Shown: positions 23,427 to 35,118 of the stretch, one piece after another
Layout: the number at the start of each line of letters is the position of its first letter
Numbering within the stretch: the first letter of the stretch is position 1
NCBI GenBank assembly: GCA_018296165.2
Contig: JACKQL020000031.1
Coordinates: forward strand, 310,001 to 374,000
Source of the DNA: Termitomyces sp. T153
Lineage: Eukaryota; Basidiomycota; Agaricomycetes; Agaricales; Lyophyllaceae
Reading direction: 5' to 3'
DNA length: 64,000 bases
The notes under the pieces: model-generated
Database searches by the model: none
Seen by the model: the letters and a program-made list of their open reading frames with translations, nothing else
Told to the model about the DNA's origin: nothing
Position numbers and translations under genes: made by a program

Positions 23427-24343
23427 TGATGTGCTCCTATGCTGCCTAGCTGCTGTGCAAGAAATCAAAAAAAGAAGACCTAAACACTAGCAATTAGATA
23501 GGGTAGCTAGCAATAGGAAGATAATAGAGGCAAGTCAGTAACCATCCCAGAAAGTGAGAGCTAATAATGAGGAGTGAAGTGTAAAGTGTTGCTATTGCTA
23601 GCCTGATTTGCTAGACAGTAACAAAAGGATTGCTAGAAAGAGAAATTGATAGAGACAAAGGAGTTGCTAGGAAAAGGGGAACTAAGCAATAGAAATGGAG
23701 TGGAGAACAAGGGATGAATGAAGTTAAGGTGAACAGGAGGACAAATGCAGACTAGTGCTAGCCATAGTCACTAGTGTCACTAAGTTGTAAATATACTAAG
23801 GGCACTCATAGTTGGCACCCATGCTAAATCAAGTACAAGGGTCATCAAGACTTGTTGCTAGGTTGTTGGTGATGAAGAGAGAGAGCAATAAGAAATCTGA
23901 AGCTGGTAAGCTGAGAGCTAATGAAGGAAATGGTACTCTGTTTGTTGTTTTTGTCTCTATGTGCAGGCAGTATTTATATTGTTTGTAGGTATAGTATTTC
24001 AAGAGGAAATATTAGTTGCTGCCAGCAATGGCATCTGCCAAAGTGTTTCTGATACATACTGGATGTCAGTATGGTAACCAAGTATACATATGCAATATTG
24101 ATATAATGCATAAAAATTGTCAAACACAAGAAAAGAGCATTTCTGACATTAATACCTGAAGTATAGATGCCATTCAAGTATCTTTGTAAGCCTGACAAGA
24201 AAAATGATAAGTAAGAAATCACACAGCTTTCAATATATCCCTTTTTAGAGAGGAAGCAGTGTTGTTGCTAAGTGAGGTCACTGGCAATTGTCACTGAGAA
24301 AGGTCTTGGCTTTATCATTCTTAACCCAAGGGCCAGACTCCAT
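23427..24343 (-). repeat. Family B solo LTR, left part (host of the old family A insertion)
   Basis: Starts tgatgtgctcctatgctgcc and is preceded by acag (23423-23426). It is broken at 24343 after ccagactccat by the old family A element and continues at 44558 with gtgatgaggctcatg. The join agrees with the unbroken copy near 15910 (cagactctatgtgatgtggc). Confidence 0.88.
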
Positions 24344-25313
24344 TGTCAGGTTCCACTGACCACAGGGGCTCAGCTACACTGGGCAAGTCCTTACTAGGCA
24401 GACATGATTCCCTGCACTAACAACCAGGCACTTGAAGGTGTTCCAAACATGGGGGGCTTGTGAGGATAGTTAGTGGAGATTGATCTGAGCAAGTCTGGGG
24501 AGGTCTGGAGGAGTAGAGGATGAGTTGCAGGGATGGGGGATGGGCTTGGCGGGGTTCAGGCATAAGTCCATGTATGAGTATTGCGGGTGCAGAGGAGGCG
24601 GAGGCTACGTGGATGACAGGAGTGGAGCCAGAGTTCTGATGGGGGATTAACAGGGATTGATGGGGTTTGGAGCCAAGTGTGTAGCAGGGTCCAGGGTTGG
24701 TAAAGAGTGTTGGAGGTTTGTAATTGTAACTGCAGAGTTTGTGAGGACATTATGGTTGAGAGGACTGAAACACAATAGACAGAATCAAATGAGATGAGAC
24801 AGAGTCGGACAAAATGAGATGAAGACAAGACAAGACAAGAATGAGAATAGATTCAGGCAGAGACACAGAACAATAATGAAATGATAATGGAATAGAGACA
24901 AGATAAGACCGGGAGACTGAGAATAAGGAAAACGAGACATGGAACACAAAACACAAGAAGAAACAATCAGAAACACATCAGGTAAGGCAGGTAAGTAGGT
25001 AATCTCAAGACTAGAGTATGAGAAGCTACTCTATGTCTTATATACTGACTACTGAAGAGCTCCGGGGACGTCAGCTGTGGTGGCGGGGCTTGGCGGAGCT
25101 TAACAGAGTCAATGAGTGTCAGTTACAACCAGAGGGTGGGCTGTATTGATATGTTGATGGGATCAATTGTGATGTGGTCCATTCCAAGGTTGTCATGATA
25201 CCCCAGGGTAAGTTGGGGGAGCCAGGGTGTCAAGTTGATGATGTGTAATGGGGTCAGGCATGGTGGGGGAGTGGTCCCAGGGGCTCAGGAAGTCCAGGGG
25301 AAGTGCTGGTGGC
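24344..25313 (-). repeat. Old family A 3' LTR, larger part
   Basis: Minus-strand LTR; the remaining 175-180 bases (36106/36111-36285) lie beyond the young element. On the minus strand it has a TATA-like box (tatataag, about 25033-25040) and AGTCTTGAGATTA at 25012-25000, the predicted transcript start. Confidence 0.85.
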
Positions 25314-26284
25314 TGTCACGACCCGCTCCCTAGATCCCTAGACACGGCCCCCAACCCCTCCCGATAACTCCCCGGAACCCCGCCCACACCTTCGACGCCC
25401 ACACTGGGCAACTCCGACGCTTCTCCGGCAAACCCCGACGGCAACTCCCTATCCGTAGCCATCAACACCCCCTTGAAACCTTCCCCCACCGTTCCTGGAC
25501 ACGTCATACGTCCCCGACCCCCTACCCTAGTTCACCCGACCCATCCCGGAGCGGCCGCGCCCCCAACTGATCCCATCAGAATACCGCCGCGGCCCAAACT
25601 TGGGTTGTACCCGACACCCGTCGACTCAGCACAGCCCCGTCGACCCCCGCCATCACATCCGCCGCCCTTGGAGGCACCCAGTAGTTGGTATATAAGTCAT
25701 AGAATGACTCCTCGGACCCTAGTCTTGATATTACATTTTACCGGTTTCCTATGTTTCGTCTCTCGTCTCGTTTGTATTTCTGTTCCTAGGTTTCGAATCT
25801 ATCTTTTCTCAGTCTCGTCTCGTCTCCGTCTCGTCTCGACTGTACATATTTCCTTTGTTCCCCTGAAGTTCCCTTGCTCCCTACATCAGTACGAACTCCG
25901 CGCACGCGCCACGACCTGAACATTCCTAACGACAACCCCGGGCCTCACTACCCGCTCACCCCGGAACCCATCAAGCCCCGGTAACCCCCTATCCAACCGA
26001 CCCCGCCCCCCCCGACAGCCGAGAAGCCTCCGCCTACCCCGCAATCCCCTCGTGCGTCCGCTAACGAGCTCCGACACCCACCCCGGGTCAACGACCAGTA
26101 CCTCCGGTCTTAGACCCCTCTGAATCACTCCGGACCTACTCGGGCCGCTATCCCTAGGGGCCCCTCGCAAGCCTTCCCCACCTCCGCTCCAACCCCGGGC
26201 GCCTGGTTATAAACGCAGGACATCGCGTCCGCCTAGTAAGGACTCGCCAGTGTACTGAGCCACCGTCGTCAGCGGAACCTGACA
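25314..26284 (+). repeat. 5' LTR of young family A element
   Basis: 971 bases, TGTCACGACCCG ... GGAACCTGACA. It holds the TATA box tatataag (25689-25696) and the predicted transcript start AGTCTTGATATTA (25721-25733). Compared with the 3' LTR it lacks an 18-base block (tgccacgacgccccggag), which lies between two near copies of cccggag and so could have been gained or lost by slippage. Confidence 0.95.
25689..25733 (+). promoter_or_regulatory. LTR core promoter and predicted 5' end of element RNA
   Basis: TATA box tatataag at 25689-25696; about 25 bases after it comes AGTCTTGATATTA (25721-25733), a usual distance for a transcript start. The same spacing is seen in the solo LTR (19751-19795). 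The 13 bases are the exact reverse complement of the primer-binding site. Start position is inferred. Confidence 0.75.
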
Positions 26285-26297
26285 TAATATCAAGACT
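26285..26297 (+). promoter_or_regulatory. Self-complementary primer-binding site
   Basis: taatatcaagact lies directly after the 5' LTR where a tRNA-complementary site (usually starting TGG) would be expected. It is instead the reverse complement of the LTR sequence at 25721-25733. Tf1 of fission yeast primes reverse transcription this way, with the 5' end of its own RNA folded back on the site. Confidence 0.85.
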
Positions 26298-26316
26298 CCC
26301 CCTTACCCCGTTCTCG

Positions 26317-28827
26317 ATGTCTGCGTTCAACCCCGCGTACAACCCAGTCGGTTACCCAACCGACGCCTACGGCCGGCCCATATTGGAAAATCCCTACGCC
26401 CCATTCTACCCGGGCCCCTTCACGGACCAATACGTGCCCCGTCACTGGACCCCTGACCCCAACCAGGTGTTCTACGCCCCCTCCATCAGCCAGGGAATAC
26501 CCCCGGGCTGGCGCCGCCCTCCCGCATTCCACGCCGATGGCAACAACCCCCGTATCAACCCCGGAGGATACTCCGCAGCACCCCCCAACCCCGCCTACCT
26601 TCCCCCCGCCCATTACTATGCGTATCCAATCCCCGCTGCAGCCCCAGCCCCTCCGGAAGCTACGGATAACTATTCCCCACCCCGCCCACCATTCGCCGTT
26701 CAAACCCCTCCTTCCCCCAGGCAGCAGAGGATCGAAGCCTACGCCCAGCAACGCGACGAAGTTCTCCGCTTCCTCCGCCTGTCCCCTGCGGAATTCGCAA
26801 GGCGTACCCGCACCTTCCTTACCAGCCTAGGCTACCCCGACACCTCCGCAACCCCGGAGGTCTGGGCGGACCGACTCCTCGACTTCCACGAACGCTACCT
26901 GCAAGGGAACCTCCCGGAGAATACGCAAGGCACCCTGGGCCTCGACGAGAACTTACGGAACGAGCTCCGCGCCTTGGTCGAAGAAATCCACACTAGCCCG
27001 AACCCCCGCCCCTTCGAAGACCCCCTGGACCCCGCCCGCTCCTTCCACGTGCAACGCGAGGAACCCGTCGGGACACGAAACAAAGCCCCATCTTCCGTTC
27101 CCCGCCAGCAGGAAGAACTCAACGCGGCCTCCAGCATCTTGAGGAATCTCAACCCCGCGGGGGGGCTGTTCGACCAACCCGCCGCCCACACCCTGGCCCT
27201 CTCCGCCCGGCCCCGGGCCAGCTCGGTGCCCAGCGCCTTCCGAACCTGGGATCAACCCGCCATCCCCGAAATCCGCTCCCAACGACCGTCCCTACGCGTC
27301 GACGACGACAACCGGACCCTCTCCTATATCGACGAGCCGGGCAACCCCGTCGACGAACACCCCCCGCGCAACGGGCCCCAACGAGACCGACCCCCCCATT
27401 TCGACCTCCGCGCCCCTCGTAGCAACGCCCCTCCGCCCCGTCCCAACGCCCCAGTCCCCCCGCGACAGCCCCTGGGCCCCGGGGCGCCCCGACCCCCTCT
27501 GTCCGCCAACCCCTTTCGTCCCCCGCCCACCCCGATGCCTAACCCCCCCAACGACATCAACTATTTCGGACCCCCGAATCCCGGAGGACCCTCTCCCCCT
27601 CGATGGGCCCCAGGACCCGCCCCGGGTAGTGTAGGTCAAAACCCCGGTGGGGGACCACCCAATGGCGGACCCCCAGGAGGATGGGGCCCGGCGATGGACA
27701 ACTTCCCCCCCCAGCGCGGAAACGGAAACAACTACTACTACTACTACAACGCCGGACCCCCACCCCGAACTCAAAATTTGCAGGACGACACCCGCGACGC
27801 ACTGGCCCGGGAAGGAAAGCTCGACATCCAGAAGCCCGAACCCTTCACCGGCCGCGACCCCCGGAAGTGGCGAATCTTCCTGACCCAATGCTTAACTATG
27901 TTTCAAGCTAAGCCCATCACTTTTCAGCTTGAGAGCTCACGAGTAGCCTTCGCCGCATCATACTTACAGGGCATCGCTTTCGACCACTACACCGCGCTAC
28001 TCCGGTTCGACCCAAACAATCCCGTACTCTCCCATTGGCTCGCTTTCACTCAAGAGTTCTCGAGTAAGTTTGGCGTCTTTGACACCGTAGCAGAGGCGGA
28101 GGAAAATCTCTTCAACCTCCGAATGCGCGACAACGAACGCTTCACGACCTTCATCGTACGGTTCGAACGAGAGGCCTACGAGACCGGCTGGAATTACAAC
28201 GCCCTCCGGTTCGCCCTCCGTCGTGCCCTGCCCCAACGGATCAAGGACGTCCTTCGCCTCGCGCCCAAACAAACCACCTACGACGGGTACAAGGCGCTCG
28301 TTACCCAGGTCGACCAACGTTATTGGGAAGATCGCAGCGAAAACACGGCGCCCCGGACCTCGTGGAATACTTCCGGTAACACCAACTGGCAGACCGGAGC
28401 AACCAATGGCATCCGACCCTCCATCCCCGCTAGCCCTGCTAACCCCGCACCCCGCTTCCCCCCGGGCCGAGGAGTCCCCAACACAAATCGGCCCCCGGGA
28501 CAGCGACCACCCGCCCAGCTCAACGCCGCCGACCTCCACGACACCCCAGTACCTCCGGATACCAATCCCGACGACCGCGACGACAGCCTGGACCCCGCCA
28601 ACGATCAGGAAGCCCTATGCGCAAACAGGATCCAGGACAGCCAGTGGATTGACGTGCCGGAAGAAACGCAGGAGAAACGACGGAAGGAGGGCGCGTGCAT
28701 CCTATGTGGTGAGCAGGGACATTTTATTCGCAACTGCCCTAAACGACAGGTGATGGGACGCGCCGTGTGGACGATCGACGGAGAAGACTGTAACTACCAG
28801 TTCACGGAAAACGAGTCGGCGGTTTAG
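26317..28827 (+). CDS. gag: Gag polyprotein of young family A element, 836 aa
   Basis: The structural protein that packages element RNA. The first about 480 residues are very rich in Pro, Asn and Arg and probably disordered. A retrotransposon capsid domain follows (about residues 500-690: [20 protein letters not shown] ... [15 protein letters not shown]). Near the end is one CCHC zinc knuckle, [14 protein letters not shown] (about 794-807). The first Met after the primer-binding site was taken as start; the old copy has a start at the same place (MSA..., 42282 minus). Pol is in the -1 frame, and its open frame overlaps the last 34 bases of gag. High CpG and C-rich codons set it apart from the host genes. 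Confidence 0.92.
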   Translation: MSAFNPAYNPVGYPTDAYGRPILENPYAPFYPGPFTDQYVPRHWTPDPNQVFYAPSISQGIPPGWRRPPAFHADGNNPRINPGGYSAAPPNPAYLPPAHYYAYPIPAAAPAPPEATDNYSPPRPPFAVQTPPSPRQQRIEAYAQQRDEVLRFLRLSPAEFARRTRTFLTSLGYPDTSATPEVWADRLLDFHERYLQGNLPENTQGTLGLDENLRNELRALVEEIHTSPNPRPFEDPLDPARSFHVQREEPVGTRNKAPSSVPRQQEELNAASSILRNLNPAGGLFDQPAAHTLALSARPRASSVPSAFRTWDQPAIPEIRSQRPSLRVDDDNRTLSYIDEPGNPVDEHPPRNGPQRDRPPHFDLRAPRSNAPPPRPNAPVPPRQPLGPGAPRPPLSANPFRPPPTPMPNPPNDINYFGPPNPGGPSPPRWAPGPAPGSVGQNPGGGPPNGGPPGGWGPAMDNFPPQRGNGNNYYYYYNAGPPPRTQNLQDDTRDALAREGKLDIQKPEPFTGRDPRKWRIFLTQCLTMFQAKPITFQLESSRVAFAASYLQGIAFDHYTALLRFDPNNPVLSHWLAFTQEFSSKFGVFDTVAEAEENLFNLRMRDNERFTTFIVRFEREAYETGWNYNALRFALRRALPQRIKDVLRLAPKQTTYDGYKALVTQVDQRYWEDRSENTAPRTSWNTSGNTNWQTGATNGIRPSIPASPANPAPRFPPGRGVPNTNRPPGQRPPAQLNAADLHDTPVPPDTNPDDRDDSLDPANDQEALCANRIQDSQWIDVPEETQEKRRKEGACILCGEQGHFIRNCPKRQVMGRAVWTIDGEDCNYQFTENESAV

Positions 28828-28901
28828 GTCTGGAAGACGCACTAGACCGCGGACCACATCCCGACGTCTTCTCCGCCCCAGCCACACTTCTCCGCGCAAC
28901 G

Positions 28902-31900
28902 ATGCTCGCCCCGGACAACCCCCCAGCACACCTCCCCTCCCACTCCTCCACAAACCTCCTCCTCCGCACCACTCTCCCTTTCACCGACAAGCCCGTCCCC
29001 ACACTAGTCGACAGCGGTGCCACCGATAACTTTGTTGACGAATCCCTGGCAGCGCTTGCCCCACAACCCCTCCGCCGTCTCCCCGCCCCGATCCCCCTCA
29101 AACTCTTTGACGGAGACTCTATCCCAGCGGGAGATATCACTCATTGCCTAGAAACGACCCTGACCTTCGCCGACGGACAACGGCAAGAACTCCGGCTACT
29201 CGTCACAAAATTACACCCCTCCGCCCCCGTCGTCTTAGGGTTCTCATGGCTCCGCTCCACCAACCCCCGCGTCGATTGGCCCAGTCTCACCCTACGCCTC
29301 GACCGGGACAACCCCGCCGATTCTGGGCTGGTACCCTTCCATGTCCCACCCCCCTCCGAGAGCTCCGAGGCCACGATCAACCAACCCCGGACCCCGCCGC
29401 AACTTCGCTCTAGATCTGCGCGATCATTCGTCATCTATGTCCGACTTGGCGGCTCGCTCAAGGAGCTTCCCGCCCTCATAGACAGCGGCGCCTCCGGTGT
29501 CTTCGTCAGCAATCAACTCGACCTCCGACGCAACGACCTCGACAAACCCCTCGAGCTCCAACTCTTCGATGGGAGCCCCGCCACGACAAGAATCACGCAG
29601 TACCACGACGACACCCTCACCCTCGACAACGACCTGCAGTTCCAGGCCCGACTCCTCGTTACCCAGCTACCCCCGTCGACCCCGATCGTGCTCGGACTCC
29701 CGTGGCTGCGAGACGTCAACCCCGACATCAACTGGAAGAACCTTACCATGCAATTCCCCGGCCCCGAAGCAAGGTTAGCAGCCGCCATCCACCTCCGCTT
29801 CCAGCCTATCCCGGACCCCGACGCCACCCCGGATCCGACTGCTACATCCACAGGACCCGACCCCGTCGACTCCGGAAACCTCGACATTAAAATCATCGGC
29901 GCCATCCCCTTCGCGCGCCTCCTACGGGAAGGCACCCCCGCCTTCCAGTTGCAAGTCACGCCGGCCCTACCGGAGAAATACCTCCGCGCAGGGACTATCA
30001 CGCCAGAAAGGAAGACGGAGGAACAGATCCTATCCGAAGTAGTTCCCCCGGAGTATCATGAATTCGCTGACATGTTCTCCGAAGGAAGTGCCAAGGAACT
30101 CCCTCCGCACCGCTCCTACAACCACCAGATCGACCTCGAAGAAGGCACCTCACCCCCGTTTGGCAAGATCTACAACATGTCCGAAGTCGAGCTCCGGGCC
30201 CTGAAGGAGTACCTCGACGACATGCTCGGCAAAGGTTTCATACGTCCCTCGATCTCCGCGGCTGGCGCCCCGGTCCTGTTCGCCAAGAAAAAAGACGGAT
30301 CCCTCCGACTCTGTGTGGATTATCGGGGACTCAACAAAGTCACCAAGAAGAACCGGTACCCCCTCCCCTTAATCGGAGACCTTGTTGATCGCCTTCGCAG
30401 CGCCAAGATTTACACGAAAATCGACCTTCGCTCCGGCTACAACAATGTCCGGATCGCCCCGGGGCATGAATGGAAGACCGCCTTTCGCACCCGCTACGGC
30501 CTCTTTGAGTATCTTGTAATGCCCTTCGGAATGACTAACTCCCCCGCCACCTTCCAGTACTTCATGAACGACATCTTCCACGACATGAACGACGTCTTTG
30601 TCATCGTGTATTTGGACGATATCCTGATCTATTCGAACTCGCCCGCGGAGCATTCGGAGCACGTCCGCCGTGTCCTGGAACGGCTCCGAGAGTATCACCT
30701 TCATGCTAAACCCGAAAAGTGCTCATTCCACACAGCGGAAGTCGAATATCTCAGGGTCATCGTCACCCCCGACGGTGTGCGCATGGATCCCGCCAAGGTC
30801 GACGCAATACTCAACTGGCCCTCCCCGCGGAACGTCAAGGAGGTACAGTCATTCTTGGGGTTTGCTAACTTCTATCGCCGCTTCATCGACAACTACTCCA
30901 GAATTACCAAGCCCCTCAACCGGCTCACAAGGAAGGACACCCCTTGGGATTGGGACAGCAAGTGCCAGAGCGTATTCCTCCTCCTGAAGAAGGCCTTCAC
31001 CTCCGCTCCGGTCCTCCGCCATTTCGACCCCTCCCTACCAATCGTGCTCGAATGTGACGCCTCCGACTACGCTATCGCCGGGATACTCTCCCAGTCGAAC
31101 TCGGAGGGCAAGGATCTCCGCCCCGTCGCATTCTACACCCGATCAATGATCCCCGCGGAACTCAACTACAACATTTACGACAAGGAACTCCTCGCAATCG
31201 TCGAAGCCTTCCGTCAGTGGCGGGCCTACCTCGAGGGGTCCCCGCACCGCATCCAAGTCTACTCCGACCACAACAACCTGCAATATTTCACGACCACGAA
31301 ACAGCTCAGCCGCCGCCAGGCTCGATGGTCCGAAACCCTTTCGGAGTACGATTTTACCATTCACTACCGCCCCGGGCGACTCGGCGCAAAGCCCGACGCC
31401 CTCACTCGAAGACCCGACGTGTATCCGAAGAAATCGTTCGAAACCGAACGAAATGCATTCAACCATCGAGTGGTAATCCCACCTGAACATCTACATGCCG
31501 TGCTGATTTTAAACGAAGAAGGGATCCTCCAGCAAATCAGGAATTCACCCCCGGACCCCTTCTTCAACCAGCACGACCCCCGCAACAACCCCGACGAGTC
31601 GAGCGTAGACAACCCCTTTTCGCTATCCCCGGACCACCGCCTGCTGCTCCGAAGTGGACGAATCTACGCCCCGGACCACAAGTCCATTCGCCTCGACATA
31701 CTCCGGCAGCACCACGATCACAAGCTCCGGGGGCACCCAGGAATTCGTAAGACCCTTCAACTCATCTCCCGGACTTATTTTTGGCCAGGAATGAAGAAGG
31801 ACGTCACGCGATACGTGAGGGCCTGCGAGCCCTGCCTACGGGCCAAAGTCCCCCGCCATCGCCCCCACGGACTACTGAAACCCCTCCCCGTTGGTCGCCG

Positions 31901-32978
31901 CCCCTGGTCCTCGATATCGATGGATCATATCGTCGAACTCCCCGATTCCGAAGGTTTCGACGCAATCCTCGTCGTCGTCTGCCGCCTTACCAAGCAAGCC
32001 CTCTTTATTCCCTGCCACACCACTGACACCGCCCCGGATTTCGCCAAACTATTTTTAGAACACGTATTCTCCAAACACGGGCTTCCCGACGACATCGTCT
32101 CCGACCGGGGGCCCCTATTCGTGTCTCATTTCTGGAAATCGCTGTGCAAGGCGCTCGAGATCAAGACCAGCCTCTCTACCGCCTATCACCCGGAAACCGA
32201 CGGGCAAACCGAGCGCGTAAACCAGACGTTAGAACAGTACCTTCGCCTCTACGTTAACTATTTACAGAACGACTGGCGTGCGGAGCTCCCCCTCGCCGAA
32301 TTCACCTACAACAACACGCCTCATTCCGCCACCGGAGTTTCCCCCTTTTACGCCAACAAGGGCTACAATCCCCGACTCACACTGTCCCTCAAGGACATCC
32401 CCTCCCACGTTGCCCACGAAGTCGCCGAGGACCTCCGGTCCCTCCACCAATTCCTCCGGGACGAGATCGGCACCGCCAACCAAGCCTACTCCAAGCATGC
32501 CGACGCCCGCCGCCAGCCGACCCCCGACTGGCCCCCCGGCACCTTGGTCTGGCTCGACCGACGAAATCTTAAGACCCGGAGGCCCTCTATCAAACTCGAC
32601 CACAAACGCCTCGGTCCATTCAAGATCCTCCGGAAGGTCTCCACCCACGCTTACAAACTCGACCTGCCTCCGGGTCTAAAGGGTCTCCACCCTGTATTCC
32701 ACGTCCGACTCCTTGAAAGGCACGCTCCGGACCCCTTCCCCGGCCAACGCCCCAGCCGACCGCCCCCCGTCGAAGTCGAGGACGAGTACCACTACGAGGT
32801 CGACGAGATCCTCGACTCCCGGGTAGTTCGCGGCCGACTCCAGTACTTGGTCCGATGGAAGGGCTACGGGCCTGAGGACGATACGTGGGAGCCCCGAAGG
32901 AACCTCGACAGAGCCCCCGACGAAATCCGGGACTTCCACCGACGGAATCCCGCCAAGCCCCGGAACCCCCGGGACTGA
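28902..32978 (+). CDS. pol: Pol polyprotein of young family A chromovirus, at least 1358 aa
   Basis: Domains in order: two retropepsin-like units, the first with DSGA at Asp37 and VVLGFSWL, the second with DSGAS at Asp194 and IVLGLPWL; reverse transcriptase (about 400-590, with VIVYLDDIL at about 568-576); RNase H (about 680-810, [34 protein letters not shown]); integrase with the HHCC zinc site (HDHKLRGH ... CEPCLRAK) and the D,D,E core ([23 protein letters not shown]); and a C-terminal chromodomain ([11 protein letters not shown] ... [17 protein letters not shown]). The frame is open from 28794, so translation may come by -1 frameshift from gag or by restart at Met 28902. All catalytic residues seen are intact. 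The chromodomain suggests targeting to methylated-histone heterochromatin, which fits the nested landing sites. Confidence 0.95.
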   Translation: MLAPDNPPAHLPSHSSTNLLLRTTLPFTDKPVPTLVDSGATDNFVDESLAALAPQPLRRLPAPIPLKLFDGDSIPAGDITHCLETTLTFADGQRQELRLLVTKLHPSAPVVLGFSWLRSTNPRVDWPSLTLRLDRDNPADSGLVPFHVPPPSESSEATINQPRTPPQLRSRSARSFVIYVRLGGSLKELPALIDSGASGVFVSNQLDLRRNDLDKPLELQLFDGSPATTRITQYHDDTLTLDNDLQFQARLLVTQLPPSTPIVLGLPWLRDVNPDINWKNLTMQFPGPEARLAAAIHLRFQPIPDPDATPDPTATSTGPDPVDSGNLDIKIIGAIPFARLLREGTPAFQLQVTPALPEKYLRAGTITPERKTEEQILSEVVPPEYHEFADMFSEGSAKELPPHRSYNHQIDLEEGTSPPFGKIYNMSEVELRALKEYLDDMLGKGFIRPSISAAGAPVLFAKKKDGSLRLCVDYRGLNKVTKKNRYPLPLIGDLVDRLRSAKIYTKIDLRSGYNNVRIAPGHEWKTAFRTRYGLFEYLVMPFGMTNSPATFQYFMNDIFHDMNDVFVIVYLDDILIYSNSPAEHSEHVRRVLERLREYHLHAKPEKCSFHTAEVEYLRVIVTPDGVRMDPAKVDAILNWPSPRNVKEVQSFLGFANFYRRFIDNYSRITKPLNRLTRKDTPWDWDSKCQSVFLLLKKAFTSAPVLRHFDPSLPIVLECDASDYAIAGILSQSNSEGKDLRPVAFYTRSMIPAELNYNIYDKELLAIVEAFRQWRAYLEGSPHRIQVYSDHNNLQYFTTTKQLSRRQARWSETLSEYDFTIHYRPGRLGAKPDALTRRPDVYPKKSFETERNAFNHRVVIPPEHLHAVLILNEEGILQQIRNSPPDPFFNQHDPRNNPDESSVDNPFSLSPDHRLLLRSGRIYAPDHKSIRLDILRQHHDHKLRGHPGIRKTLQLISRTYFWPGMKKDVTRYVRACEPCLRAKVPRHRPHGLLKPLPVGRRPWSSISMDHIVELPDSEGFDAILVVVCRLTKQALFIPCHTTDTAPDFAKLFLEHVFSKHGLPDDIVSDRGPLFVSHFWKSLCKALEIKTSLSTAYHPETDGQTERVNQTLEQYLRLYVNYLQNDWRAELPLAEFTYNNTPHSATGVSPFYANKGYNPRLTLSLKDIPSHVAHEVAEDLRSLHQFLRDEIGTANQAYSKHADARRQPTPDWPPGTLVWLDRRNLKTRRPSIKLDHKRLGPFKILRKVSTHAYKLDLPPGLKGLHPVFHVRLLERHAPDPFPGQRPSRPPPVEVEDEYHYEVDEILDSRVVRGRLQYLVRWKGYGPEDDTWEPRRNLDRAPDEIRDFHRRNPAKPRNPRD

Positions 32979-33208
32979 CCCAACACAGATGGCAATAGTG
33001 GGCGTAACCCCCGCCTCTGGGTTCACCAGGGATTCAACTCCCACCAATACTCTCCTACGTGTTTCCACTTACTCCTCTCCTCGCTCGATCTGAAACTCCT
33101 CACACTCAGCAGAGGGTCCAAAGACTGTATAGGCACAAACGATGTACAGGTATATACTTGAACAAGAAAGGGGCAGGGAACAAGTCAGCGACGGGGTCCG
33201 AATTCCCC
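32979..33208. other. Convergent spacer between pol and the antisense gene
   Basis: 230 bases between the pol stop (+) and the stop of the opposite-strand gene. Part of it (cccgcctctgg, ttcaccagggattcaactcc) is kept in the old copy near 39205-39255, so it may carry 3' processing signals for one or both genes. Confidence 0.5.
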
Positions 33209-34904
33209 TCACTCTCCCTCCTCCTCCGACCCTAACCCCGCTACCCTTCCCACCATGACCACCTCCAACTGTGCCACTACCGCCGCCAGAACCTCGGGTT
33301 GCCCGGGGAGCGGTTCCCCCACTTCCGTCGCTACCTCCCACCACGCCCCGGGGTCTGCCGTCGCCCTCCGCCGATGCCCTGCCAGCAGACGCCCCATCTG
33401 CGTTACCCCTTGGCCCAACTCCGGCGGAAGGTCCCCGGGCATCCTCGCCAACCCATCGTGGATGGACCCCAGCGCTGCCGACGCCCCGTCGAGAAGGATG
33501 CGATGCTCCCGGGCCCAGTCTGTGGAACCCGAGTCAACGCTAGGGAAAAGAAGGCGGGACAACCACTCACGAAGCACTCCTCGCCGGCCCGAGGCCGCCT
33601 CGTTGGCGAGCCACTCCTCCCGCCGTCGCGCCCTCTCCGCCGCCGCCCGGACTTCCCCAGCGCCGGAATCCTGCCGAGTCTCCCGCGCCCCTGGGCCCCC
33701 TGCCTGCTGCGCCGCCACTTCCGCCGCTTCCGCCCGCGCCTGCAAATGCACCGTCCGCACCTCCAACTCCTGCAGACGCGATAATCGCTCCGTGGCAGTC
33801 CCGACGGCGACGTCCTTGTCCTTCCGCGCCAGGTCCCGTTCCCTCCGAACCCCGTCTAACTCCCGTCGAGCCCCGTCCCTCTCCTCCCGTACCCCCTGAA
33901 TCTCCCCCTCGCGTGCGACCAACAACCGTTCCAAGCCCTCTACCCGACGCCGCAGATAGGCCTCCGCAACCGACCACGACCCGTCCGCGGACTGTTCAAC
34001 GGGGACTCCGGACGTAGGGGAATACACCGCGGAACCGGGGGGGCCCCCCATTACCTGCTCGCCCCGCGCCCGCTTACTGGGACCCGCCTCGGGTGAAGGG
34101 GACGCCCTCCGTTTCCCCTTCTCCTGCCTGGCAGGGGCCCCCTCCTTCCGCCCACCCCGCGGAGGGCCCACCTTCATGACAGACGCGCTAACCCGTTCCC
34201 CCTCCCCAGCCCCGGAGCCCCTCCCCGACACCCTGCCCTTCCGTCCCTCCTCCAGCTGTGCTGCGACCCAACCCTGATCCCACCCTTGCTCCGCCGCGAC
34301 GCAAACGGCCCGCCAACTCAGGGTGACGGAACACTTCTCGTGCCGCGAACGGCACGGGAGGCACACCGACGTATCCCGCCGCACCCCCGATGCCGGTTCC
34401 TCAAACTCACACTGCTCCCCCCGTCGGGTACAAGACGCGCACTGCAAGGGCATGTTGGCCCGGGAGACACGAAACTAAGTGGCCACTCACCGGGGCCGCC
34501 GACTGACACCACTCGAGGGTGGGGGGACCCCTCGCCCGACCCACCGCCTCGGCAAACTGCTCCGGCGTCACCTCCGCCTGCACCACCCTCGAACCCTCTG
34601 GAACAAGTCGAACCACCCCCGGGCGAATGCCAGGCTTGGAACGCGTAGAAGTAACCACGCCCGCCGGGGGCTGCGTCGCATCCGCACCAGACGGTGGCCC
34701 TGAGGGACCAGCCACGGCCGCGGACAACTCTGCGAGGGGACAATCAGTGTTCTGGGATACATAGAACGGGCCGCACTCACGACTACGGTACATCGCCTCG
34801 ACCCGACGGCGATCTCGGCGACCCTCTGAATCTTCGGAGGACGACGGCTGGGAAGGTGGGGACGGCGACCTAGATGCTGTGGGAGAATAAGCTGAAGAAG
34901 ACAT
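33209..34904 (-). CDS. Antisense accessory gene of the retrotransposon: paired-Cys, coiled-coil protein, 531 aa, 3 exons
   Basis: Lies between pol and the 3' LTR, opposite to gag-pol. Exons: 34904-34491, 34441-33571, 33519-33209; introns 34442-34490 (GTGAGT..CAG, 49 bases) and 33520-33570 (GTGAGT..CAG, 51 bases, a multiple of three, so retention would also stay in frame). The protein has an acidic Ser/Pro-rich N-terminus, a paired Cys motif (CASCTRRGEQC ... CLPCRSRHEKC, starting at residue 139) that looks metal-binding, a basic patch (KGKRRASPSPEAGPSKRARG), and a long charged coiled coil (VEGLERLLVAREGEIQG and on). The old copy (36502-39055, plus) has the same exon plan, which supports a real spliced gene. 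Function is unknown; a DNA- or chromatin-binding role is only a guess from the Cys and basic motifs. Confidence 0.8.
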
Positions 34905-34940
34905 CGCAACAAGCTGGCGGGCTCCTGGGTGCGTCCACCC

Positions 34941-34950
34941 CTTTTTAATG
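34941..34950 (-). promoter_or_regulatory. TATA-like box of the antisense gene
   Basis: Minus strand reads cattaaaaag, ending about 37 bases before the ATG at 34904. In the old copy attaaaaag lies at 36456-36464, about 38 bases before its ATG at 36502, so position and sequence are kept. Confidence 0.6.
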
Positions 34951-35105
34951 AATCAAGAAGGGGCCCCTGACGAACGGCGGCCGCACCTCAACTTCCTTCC
35001 CCACGCCGCCGCCGCTCGCTGCGGTTTGATCAATATTGATCAACTTCGATTCCCACGCCCTACCGATGCCCGACTCGCTCCCCGCGTCTCGAGGGTCTCG
35101 ACGCT

Positions 35106-35118
35106 GAAGGGGGGGTGA
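35106..35118 (+). promoter_or_regulatory. Polypurine tract
   Basis: gaagggggggtga stands directly before the 3' LTR and is the expected plus-strand primer. The identical 13 bases (minus strand) stand before the old element's 3' LTR at 36298-36286. Confidence 0.85.

Noticed and set aside
26285..26300. Ordinary tRNA primer-binding site
   Set aside because: The sequence after the 5' LTR does not begin TGG and instead matches the complement of the element's own RNA start.
27292..27888. 198-codon minus-strand frame inside gag
   Set aside because: Shadow of the Pro-rich, GC-rich gag frame; Gly/Val-rich translation without motifs.
33255..33899. Plus-strand frame of 214 codons opposite the accessory gene
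   Set aside because: Lies in the complement of the spliced minus-strand gene, which has introns and a homologue; the plus frame has neither.
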